Below, piece by piece: positions 35,201 to 47,200 of a stretch of DNA of 64,000 bases; position 1 is the first letter of the stretch; every line of letters starts with the position of its first letter. Origin of the DNA: Flabesymbios commensalis (taxonomy: Eukaryota > Annelida > Polychaeta > Terebellida > Flabelligeridae); NCBI GenBank assembly GCA_964017125.1, contig OZ024902.1:51958309-52022308 (forward strand), written 5' to 3'. The notes beneath the pieces were generated by a model. That model saw only the letters and a program-made list of their open reading frames with translations, was not told where the DNA came from and made no database searches. Both the position numbers and the translations under genes were made by a program.

Positions 35201-38200
35201 ATGTTGTGTTATCTAGTATAAAATGTATTACATAACAGTTAAAACTATTGTGAAGAATTACATTGTGAAGAATTATATCACTTACATGCAAAATAAACCT
35301 TGAAGCGCTGTATTATTTTTGTCATCATGGTCATAGTTTTACGGTCATTATAAATATGTTTCACCCCCACAGTGCGGGGATCGACTTTAGCCGTCAGAAT
35401 CTGACGTCTACAGACGTCAGATTCTGGCGTCTAAAGTCGATCCCCGCGCTGTAGGTGTTAGAGGGTTGAGAGGTGTGCCCCCACAACCCCCCGGGTTTCC
35501 AGTTCGTGATCCCGGGGACACACGCACACGGGCAGCCCCTCACAACCCGCGGCCATTGTTATGTCATAACTTGGTTAGTGTCACCGCACTGCGGACCCCG
35601 CCGGCCAGACCCGCGTCCCGGGCACCCTTTCAGGAGTGAGCGCGAACTTTAGATAGGCCTGCACATCATCAGAAATACATTGTGTCGCGCTTTTGGAAAT
35701 TTTTCTGTTAATCCTTAAACCGCCGGTCCCGAATATACTCGGTTTTTCATTTTTGTATTACCACATTAAATACCACATTTTAAAGATAAAACGTGACATC
35801 AATCAGCTAGATTTGAGAATAGTTGACCCCTATTTTGTCAAATCTGAATAATTTTCACTCACTTGAAGTGACGCGACCCACAACTCCAAGTGGGTGAAAA
35901 TTACAAACGAATAATTTGGCAGTTAAAGCGTCAAGCCCTTTCTTACACCACATCGTTTTTAATCCGTTTAATCAGCCGTTTAAATCGCTGATATTGGGAA
36001 CGAAATGTGTGTTTAAACATCCAAGATTTGCTGATGTTTGCTCTCAAATTAAACTACAATATGGGTAATTGCACTTGAAGTTGTGGGTGAAAATTTAAAA
36101 TTATTTAATTTCGCGGTTTAACCCTGCCAGCGCGGGGACCGTCTTTATACATCAGATTCTGACGTATGAAGACGGTCCCCGCACTGAAAAATATAAAATA
36201 TTTCTAATGGCCGTAGACCCAAACATAGGTATTGAAAATATTTCTAATGGGAGGTAATGGCCGTAGACCCAAACATAGGTATTCAAATGACTCGGAAAGA
36301 TCTAACTAAGACATTGATGATGATTTTAAATTGAAAAAAAAACACTTTTGTTTCCATGGTTTATACAAAAATATTTCAGGGTTGTAAGGTTAACGTCCTA
36401 GTTCTTAAAGGTAAAAAAACGAGAAAACAATATCCAAACAGCCATGTCCCAAGATCGAGAGGGGATTAACATGATATTTCTCTTTAAAAATATCTGCACC
36501 AAGCAGGGGTATGAAGCAAAGCGCTACGTCCTCTCTTAGTGAAAGGCTGAGTTATATATGTTTCTCTGATAGAGATAATTCATTATAAACATACCAAATA
36601 ACAGTGTCGATTATAAAGTGTTCAGTTGTAAATGAGGTTTAACCCTTTAACCGCCAAATTATTCAATCTGAATTTTCACCCACTTGAAGTTGTGTCTCGC
36701 TGACTCGATCTACAACTTCAAGTGAGTGAAAATTATTCAGATTTGACAAAATGGAGGTCAACTGCTTTCAAATATTGCTGATTGATGTCATATTTTATCT
36801 TTCACATGTTTAAAAGGTGGTTATTTAATGTGGTAATAAAAAAATGAAAACCCGAAAAAATGCGGCACCGGCGGTTAAAGGGTTAATACAATCACAATCG
36901 ATACAGACTGAAAATACGCTGAGTCATGCTGTACAAAAAAGTATTTAGTTTGTGTTCGTTTGCCGCGATGGTGCTATGTTTTAGGTTTTTTCATCCCATT
37001 TCATTATCACGATAGTTATCATTATAATTACATGTTAACCTTCACAGGGACAGCTTACATCATAGCCATACCAGCGATAGACCTTATAGAACTCTGGTCA
37101 AGATTCAGTTCAGTAACTTCTACTTATTTTTTTCTAAATTCAAGGTCAACATGCAAGCAGACGACGATTTTGCCTCAATGGCCAATCCCCAAAATTATTA
37201 TACCAACAACCCAGCATACACAAGACGTTAAATCAATGTTAGTTTCACGTTGGTTCACCGTCTACGACGTTGGACCGACGTTAAACCAATATTTATTTAA
37301 CGTTCTGTGTCTTCTGAGAAAGGGCATTATTATAAACTATAAACAAGAGGTCGTTTGTGTAAATATAATATCTTAACTGTAGGGCTTATATGAAATCAGT
37401 GATTCTTGATTGCAATTAGAAGGCGCTATGGGATGGGGACGTTTGAGAAGCCAGTCAAATACGTGAAGGAAGTGAAGGTGTTGGCTTAGATTTGCAGCTG
37501 TTGTGCGAGTGAAACTGGTGTGTGCTCTTCCCTACCCACTTCCTGACACCACGCACCTGCGCCTGTTGGTGTCAGGAATGACAGACCAGGGTGTGATTTG
37601 TGCCCCCTCTGGTGTCGTCAAGCGGAAGGTAATATGATTAACGACAATTGACAAGTGAGAGAGGTGTGCAAGTGGGTGATCCCGTTTAGAAGGACAAGTC
37701 AAAAGTAATGTCCCTTATAAATGTATAGTGACTCGTTCAGATAATTCAAAATATCACCCACTTGGAGTTTAATATCCATTTGAAGTTGATTCTCGTTCCG
37801 CTATGTACAAACTCGGTGATGAAAGTCCTTATTTGACAATCTCGCGGATAGAAAACGAGCTTCAAATATTTAAAAGACGATTAGCCAATATTGGTAAACC
37901 AGTATGCTATGGATGCCATACCGTTAGTATTACATAAGAAGAAATATACTTTATTTTATCTAACTCATCAATATTAGCATTATTTCACGTTTCCGAGTGA
38001 TCAGCTGCACATTAAAAAAAAATATAAATTTAGTTCAAGGAGTTTAAACAAGGTCATTTAGATCTATATGATAATTATTTTAAATACTTCAAATTTCCTA
38101 AAAATAAACTGTACCAAATAACATTATTACATTTAGAATTCCATACAGACAGACTGATATCATATTGACGCCAACAATTCTAAGATAGATTTAGGCCTAT

Positions 38201-41200
38201 ACAGTACCTAGCAAAAAAGTAATTTATTTGCAAAATAATTGAAATATAAAGACATGGTGTGGGAACTACCTTTGACCAGTAGCAAGACGGTTACTGTGGT
38301 CAACCTCGACTGAGCCTTTTAAACCACGGTGCTGCGGAACATGAAAAAACAATTCGTTCCGTTAAAAAATAAGATAGATGAATTTGACCATTCTAAAGAA
38401 TGTGATGAGCCTCCGCATGACATTGTTAATGATGACGTAATAATCATGCTAACAAAACTAATTAGTCCATTTTCCTCGCTGTACATGTAAACAGACCAGC
38501 CTCCCCGCGCGGCAGCTGCTGCTAAGGACCGCTAATCGATTACCCCACACCCCCTCTCCTCCTTCCCAAGAAGGAGAAGAGGGGGTGAGGGAAAAGGGGA
38601 GGGGTGAGGTGGAAGTGACAGAGGGGGCGTGGCTTGGCAAATGGCGGCGTGTGTCGGGGGAGTCCGAGAATTAAGTAACACGGTCGTGTGACCTATGATT
38701 TCTGGGCTGCCTCGTTACGTGATTGTCGCACCTGTGATTGTCGCACCCTTTCTGGCCCGAGGAGACGTGAAATCCAATGAAATCCAATGAATCCCCACCA
38801 TCATTTGTTTTGAATGAGGTACTACCCAGTAACACGAGACATTCACGCAATGCTGGTACAAAGTTGTGCAAACATTAGGTGAATGTCTCGTGTTTGCTGG
38901 GTATAGATATACCCAGTAAACAGAAAACATTTTTTTAACATTTCTACAATGTTGAACCAGCGTCGAAGACGTTGGCTGACTTTGTACAAATGTTATTATA
39001 TTTAACACACAAAACATTTTTTATAACATTTGTACAATGTTGAACCAACGTCGAAAAAGTTAGGCCGACGTTGTACAAGTGTTATAAAAATGTTTTGTGT
39101 TTACCGGATAGGCAGTAAATAATAGTGTAGGCCTACACCTGTTTAAACATATGTTGTATTCAGCCAAAATGACTGAATTTTAGGTGAAACATAAAAAATA
39201 AAGTTTTTTTTCTCAAAATCAATCCAATGAAAGTTTCGCGGTCTTGTATGTAAGTACCAACATACAAATTTGTGAGTCATTCGGACTAACGGTTCTCGAG
39301 ATAATATGTTTATCACTTTATATAGGCTTGAAAAACTAAAAAAATACGATTTTTCTTGAGAATATGAGAGTTGTGACCGACAATTTTTATACGGCAGTTA
39401 TTTTCATAAAATCACCAAAACGCGATCAAACATTTTCATGTCAAGGACAGGCGGTTCTCGAGTTATCCTATTCACAAGAAATCTACATTTTAAAATCAAA
39501 ATACTCGCCATTTTTTTGCAAATCGCTAAACTGTGACCACAATATTTTTTATTTCGCAGTGGAGTGCCTATGTGATAATTACCGACTGCCGTAATTACAT
39601 TAATGATGGAAACTGAAAGTTAAAACAGTCTTTAGACTTACGGTATCCAAACAAACACAAAACATTTGTATATCATTTATACAATGTTGGACTAACGTTT
39701 CGTTGATTTTCCATTATCAAACGAGTCCATTAACCACTCTACACATTATTTTTTGGGTCGCAGTATTTTTAATTTTGCACACAAACAGAAAAAGCACTGC
39801 CCCGATAAAAATACATGTAAACACGATCGGGAGAACTAGCTGTGTTTGACATGAGTTTATTAGTTTAAACCTTACAGAGCTAAAATATGTTTATATAAAT
39901 CAAGGAGACCAAAGGGTTTTGTAATAATCATAAATATCTTAGTTAGCTCTTCCCGTAGTCATTATAAATATATATATACTCTTACAATGTGAGGTTCTAC
40001 TTTAGACGTCAGAATCTGACGTCTACAGACGTCAGATTCTGACGTCTGAAGTCGAACCCCGCGCTGCAATGGTTAATGTGATCGTGAGTACGGATAACAA
40101 ATGGTAGAAGCTAATCATGTCGACGTACCAGACAATAAAGAAATGGGCTATTTTGATTTCATTATTTTAATTATTTTACGCTGGAGGTGAACAAAGGATG
40201 GATGCATTGGCCTTATTTGTTGTTTTTCTCTTCTGGTCAATCTAATTATTTAAGTGGTCACAAAGGCAAGTCAGTACATTAGTTTAACAATAATCTATAT
40301 ATGCATAGACTAAATGTAGAATAAAAGTTGAAGTTTGTCTTGTTCTTGATCAATTGTAACTCATCTTTTTATCAGATTCTCTATTGGTTGATATTCGTCA
40401 TTCTGTGGAAATGGGGCACAGTGTCTCGATTATAACAATTTAAATTAGCAAACCTAACCTAATGGTGAATCAATTGAATTATCTTGTACTTTGAATGTCC
40501 TGTGCTTATGGCATATCAGAAAAAACTAATGATAGGCCTAATACATGGAACTATTAATAATAATATTTTGTAAACACACAAAATGTTGCTGAGCGTCACT
40601 ATGAAGATAGTGAGAAATAATTTAATTTTAGTGGTCACCAGGGATAAAAACACTAGAAAGGGTCTGGTGATTCTTACATAGTGGACTCTAGGTGACATTG
40701 AATAGCAGTTATTTTACATAATGTTAAATTTCATGACATAAATAATTATGTACACGACGTAGCCAGGGCGGGGGCCCTGGTGCAGTGGTCAAAGTTGCCT
40801 CCTTGGAAAGTCAGAGTTTGAATCCCACTCTGGCCTTCAAGCTTTAAAGAAACAAAATGTGCTTCTCGGTCGTGATGATTAAATATTGTGGGGAACCTCC
40901 GTGACCAAGAGAGAGCGTGCTCGGCCTCAGACCATCAGGGCTCGAATTCAGGAAACCTGTGTATGCAGGGCAGCGTCATCCTATTCATCTCATCATCCTC
41001 AGGAGGTTCTCACGGCCCAGTTTAGCCTATATGCGCGCAAAGGTGGCCTAAAATCCCATTTTCATTTTCATTTCATTTACTTGACGTAGCCAATGTAATG
41101 AATACGAGTAAACGTTTACGTCGGGAACACTCATCCCTGCAAACACGAGACATCCACCCAATTTTGAACCAATGCTAGGCTAGCGTCGTAGACGGTGAGC

Positions 41201-44200
41201 CAACATTGGTCAAACATTGGGTGGATGTGTCGTGTTTGCTGGAAATATAGGGGCGCAGTTGCCCTTTCCCAGTAAACACAAAACATTTATATAACATATA
41301 TACAACGTCGGTCCAACGTCTCCGACGTTTGGACCAGCATTGTATAAATGTTATACAAATGTTTTGTGTTTAATAGGTAGACTCTGCTCATCGCAAAACA
41401 TGAAAATACCCGCGGGACATCCCGTTACATCATTGTCTGTTATCTGGATCATCAATCCGTGCGGTAATTCTGTCGTCAATAACATGTGACTGACGCTTCA
41501 GCGGCAGAACCTGAAAATAAAGCGAGCCTCAGGGCCGGTAATAATGCCGCACTTGACCGGTCACTCTCAGGTGGAAAACTAATCAATTACCGGCACAGGA
41601 ACACCGGATTGCTCAACATGCCAGCAAACACAAAACATTTCTATAACATTTATACAATGCTGGACCAACGTCGAAGACGTTGGGCCGGCGTTGTATAAAT
41701 GTTATAGAAATGTTTTGTGATTGCTGGGATGTCACATTTCACTACAACACACACGCCATCATTATTCTCAACTGGTAATCTCATCAACCCTGTTGACTGC
41801 AGGGAACCCAGACCAGTAAACACGAGACGTTGACCAAATGTTGGTTTAATGTTGGGCCAACGTCGTATACGGTGGGCCAACATTGAACCAATATTTGGTC
41901 AGCGCCTGTTGTTTGCTGGGAAGGGGGATTTAATGAAGACAAATAAAATATCCCTGGAAAATGAAAAAATATACGTTTCAAGAGATCAAAAACTCACATA
42001 GAAACTGATTTTACAAGGTCTTTATTGTTGAAAAAAAAGGTTTATTATTTTATACAATTTATTGACGAATATCACCTGGAAATCGCAGCTTTAAATTAAT
42101 GAACCAAACAAGAGAACAACCCAGAACTACACACTTTCATATCCAAGGGGACAAAGTTACGTCACTGATCATTGTAAGTTCCTAAATGTTGTAGACGAAT
42201 TCAATACTTTACCCCGGAATCGTAACCATCATTATTACACAAGAGATAATAACTGGCGGCTCTGGAGCCTTGCCTGCACTGATTCTATGTGTGGTCAGGT
42301 ACATGCTAGGCGTTATATTGACAAGCCCATGTCAACGAAAATACAAATTTGAAAAAAACAAAATATTTAAAATCATTCTCAATTATTCATTTCTGTACAC
42401 ACCAAAGGGATTAGTAACTTACCTAATAATTATCTAGAACATAATTATGGGCCATTTTAGGATGTATTTCAATATGTAGCGGTGATGAACGGTGCGCGCC
42501 GGCAAAGTTGGCACAACATTGTTTGTTCAATGTTGGCCCGCCGTCTACGACGTCGACCCAACATTGGTTCAATGTCTCGTGTTTGCTGGATACCCATTTT
42601 CCCACGCAACGCTCGTTCTTGCGTGGGAAGATGGGTATACCCGAGTGAGTCACTATGTATAGTGACCAGAGTAGAGGTAGCCCTGGAGGCTGTCACATCA
42701 GAGCTAGCGGATGTGTCCCCCACATTTGTATTCGAGAAACGTTTCAAAGAAACAAACTGTTTCTTCTCCAGTCACTAGTAAATAGTCTATATAGCGAGGA
42801 GACTCAGTGACCGAGAAGTAGTGACTAATCGGCCTTAGATCGCCGGGATATGTTTTTTTTTCTGGAGGTTATAGTATTTTCTGATTCATCCCACCATTCT
42901 CAGGAGGTCATCTTCGCCCAGTTTATCCTGCATGTCCATAAATGTGTCCTAAAGTTCAACTCATTCATTCATTCACTCATTCATTTAACGAAATATACAT
43001 TCCGAGATAAAAAAAACAGTGACAAATGAGATTGCGCTAAACTGATCAATTTGAATCTCTTCATAAATTTGAACTGTTCACAATTGATGTCCCCAACACT
43101 TTCCATAAAAGCTCTGATATAGATGTCCCCAGCAACAAAAACTCTTGAGTGTTAATCACAATAATACTTGTTTTTTATGACTTTTTATTAGTATCCCTGA
43201 TAACCGCTTAGGAAGAAAAAGTATGCCGTCTTTCATTCAGAGTCTTTGTCAAATATACGGACACTAATTAAAAAAATGTGCGTTCAGGGTACGACGGAAA
43301 TTGCATCACAAACAAACCAGCAAAAAGGGACGTAGACCCACTGTTGTTTCAATGCATGGCGAGCGTCGTAATGCTCAGTTGAAATGTATCTGCTCTCGAA
43401 TGTGTAGCTGGAGTTTCAACTGATAAAAATGTATTAACAGCAACCCGAAAAAATAGTGCTTTTCAAAATAATTAAACCGTTCATTAACCCTTTAACCGCC
43501 AAATTATTCAATCTGAATTTTCACCCACTTGAAGTTGTGTCTCGCTGACTCGATCCACAACTTCAAGTGAGTGAAAATTATTCATATTTGACAAAACGGA
43601 GGTCAGCTGTTTTCAAATATTGCTGATTGATGTCACATTTTATCTTTAACATGTTTAACAGGTGGTACTTAATGTGCTAATAAAAAATGGAAACCCGAAT
43701 ATATGCGGCACCGGCGGCTATATGGTTAGTCACGTGTCCTAAATGTTCTTAGCCCTTAGAACATTAAGCTAAGAAATTTAAATTTTCATCCACTTGAAGT
43801 TGTGTCACGCTACCGCGATCCACAAATTCAAGTGACGGAAAATTTGTGTTATTTTTGAAATTTAAGTCCCACCATATATCAGTGTTTCAAGATTAGAAGC
43901 ATATCTAATTTGTAACAACTGGTTATACGGGTAATCACAGAAACAGAGAATGTCTACTGTAGTCGACATCAGTGTTCTAAGGGTTAAAATCACTCAGTGA
44001 AAATAGAGTGAATAATTTTTTTTATTAAAAAGCTGCAGACGAACAATTCACCATACATGTATGTCTGGTTGAGTCATGTACAAATTAGAAAGCTGACATT
44101 TTTCAAGGTGAATTAGCACAGATATATTTGACTACCAGCCCGTAAACTACCCGATGACTCACCAGTGTTGGTCCATCTTTAGTGGTGTTGAGCCAACTCT

Positions 44201-47200
44201 GAGCTAACGCTTGACCACTTCCCACCATACACTGGGCTAATTTACAACGAATTGGAGGTACATATTTTCAAATGACGAGAAAGATATAGTGAGATCGTGC
44301 AGAAAATGAGGACACACTAAAAGAAATGTAATGAGAGCACATCAGCCAATGTGCCTAATTAACAAAAAATCACTAGCTCTGAACTTCACCCAACAAATCC
44401 AGGAGGAGAAAGTCAATGATTACAATAAAATCGTGCAACAAAATCACCACCGAGTTAATTAGTATTAGAGAAAGCTAATCAGACGGACAAACAGTATGCA
44501 TATACTGCCCTACAAAATCAAAGGGCAGTATCTTTGCACGGCAGTATAGTTGAACATTATACCCCGCATGCTCTGCTCCCCAGTAAAATTAATGTGGATG
44601 CCGCCAAGAATACATTAATGTATTCTTGATGCCGCGTATTTAGTCAATATCGCGCGTTTTAGTAAAGTAAGTATAGACATTTTCAAAATTCATTATATGT
44701 CATTTCTAATATTTCAAAATGTGCTAGTATAGGGTAAAATTTACAGCACGTAATTTCATCAAAGGGCTAGGGCCGCATGTTCATCAGGTCGTTGAAATTA
44801 GCATCGGCATGCATAAGCAATAATTATCAATATACACCCCTCTTTTCGTTTATGTTTTAACATGCTCGTCCTGCGAGGATAGATACGCGTTATGTGGAGA
44901 GTTTCGCATCGCATGTATTACAAGTAACACATTTAGTCTGAGATGAGCGGGATGCGCCACTTGAGCTTTCGGTTTTACCCTTATCCAGCCGGAACCTTAT
45001 ATATACGTTTTCAAACAAATTGTAGACCAAACAAATTCAACTCGAATTGCGAAAATGTTTTGTGGTAGATGCTTAGTTAATCTAATAGTTACACTTCGAA
45101 GACGTATATTTTTGCATAAATATAAATATTTTTCGTCATTTGGAGCTGGAAATTGCGTTAGCAATTCCAGCTCCAAATGAATGAAAAATAGTCCTGAACA
45201 ATTCGGCTGCATAAGTGATAATATACGTGATGGCTGCCGCTCTGTCACTATCAGCTGCCTGGATTATTTCAGACATTGCGTTTTGATGCGGCAGGGATTG
45301 CGCTAATGACACAAGAAGACGGCCAGCATTGACCTTCTGAAGTAATTCAAACCGTTAATGGGGCGGATAGTCTGAAATGCAGATTGTAAACAGCGTAGAG
45401 CTGCAGCGCCTGTAATTTTCTGCTCTCATGCCGGAAGAAAAGGCGTCCCATAAAGGCGGACAAATGAGGCGTGTGTGAGCTGGCGGCGAGGTCACCTCTC
45501 CTGTCCAGTGCCACACAAATGGATGGATAGCTCGCCACCTTCGTTTTAACCCTTTAACCGCCGGCGCTGCATATATTCGAGTTTTCATTTTTATTAAGTA
45601 TCACCTTTTAAACATGTTAAAGATAAAATATGACATCAATCAGTAATATTTGAAAACAGTTGACCTGCATTTTGTCAAATCTGAATAATTTTCACTCACT
45701 TGAAGTTGTGGATCGCGTCAGCGAGACACAACTTTAAGTAGGTGAAAATTCAGATTGAATAATTTGGCGGTTAAAGGGTTAACACTAAAGCAATGAAATA
45801 TTTTTGCATAAAACATGGAATTTCAATCATCATAAATGTCGTAGTGACCTCTCTCCGTTTCATTTATATACCTATGGCATATGTATACGGCCATAATAGA
45901 CATATTTTAATTCTTTCAGTGCGGGGGCCGTCTTTATACGTCAGAATAAAGACGGGCCCCGCACTGAAAGGGTTAAAGGATTGTATTCGTCACTTCACAA
46001 ATTGTCAGAAACGACACTTTTATTTCCAAGGTGACGAGCTGGGATTTTAGGCAAAAATGGTTAGGCGCCCACCATTCTATTACTGTTTTTTTTTAAGTGG
46101 ACAAGTTATTTATTTCATTCCTGTCTGCGATACTTTAGTTATTTCACACTCTGCCTCAAGCAAAATATTTATTTCACTTAGAATTATTTTTGTGTCTGCA
46201 AAGTTGGATCACAAACTAGGCTTATTGTCGATGTGGGGTTAATAGCCCACCTGTGAGTTTTTAGCCTCAACAGGACCGAATGACCAATCGGTGCCGGCAG
46301 AGGCCAGCACTGAATGGTATGCTCAACGATACGCGTGACACCTAGCGAGTACAATGACATCATTGGAAATGAAACAAGTAACCACTTTCACACAGACAAA
46401 TAAAAGGTGAATGGTGGTGCAATAAAATAAATATAACAATATGATGTAACAATATGATCTGTTTTTCTGTGTGGTTACTTAAGGGCTTCATGTGTGTGGA
46501 TTGAAGTCATCATGGCTTCTAATTCCAACTTTTCAACTGATCTCTAAATCTATTACTTGTATTATCATCTATGTAGTATCCACCCTCACCTGCAGGCGTT
46601 TAAGGAATACAAAAGAACCCTTGACTTTGAATGATTACACCGGCAACTTCATTTCATTGGATAAAACAAGAGAATGCAGATAGAGTGCTTCTACAAGACA
46701 AGAGACATACTGTACCAGTGATATAATAGAAAATTATGAGAAAGAGACTTGAATGGTAATAGTTACCATTATTTGTCCAGGTCACCTCATAAATTTGGCT
46801 AACAAATCACAGATTGCTCTGCATGATGTAGTTTATGACAAATATGGCAGGAAAATACTTTCAAACAGGCAATCTTTTTTTCTTCTAGTGAAGCAATCAT
46901 TTTTGACACCGAGTATTATTTGCCGGCATTATTGGTTGCGCAAAATAAATAAGTAAAAAAGATGAATTTGGTGCAATTAACTGTACCAAAAAAGTGCAGA
47001 TTTAAAACTGTAGTTGTGTAGTTTAAATATGTGGAAGTGTCAACCTGAATAGGTTCACGGAGGCACAAACAATCACTACTGGGGTTAAAGCATTATTCCA
47101 TGCAATAATTGTGCGTGGAATGAAGGAAGATCAAGATCCTCTTGTGCTATGCAGCCAAGGTGTGTCCACTAGACCATGCACAACTTTGCACATCAAGTAA

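Noticed and set aside
36960-37376. 138-codon plus-strand frame
   Set aside because: Overlaps a GH hairpin and has no conserved motif.
37600-37625. CTCF-like site (GTGCCCCCTCTGGTGTC)
   Set aside because: The G-rich core resembles the motif on one side, but the spacing and flanking CCA do not fit when aligned by hand.
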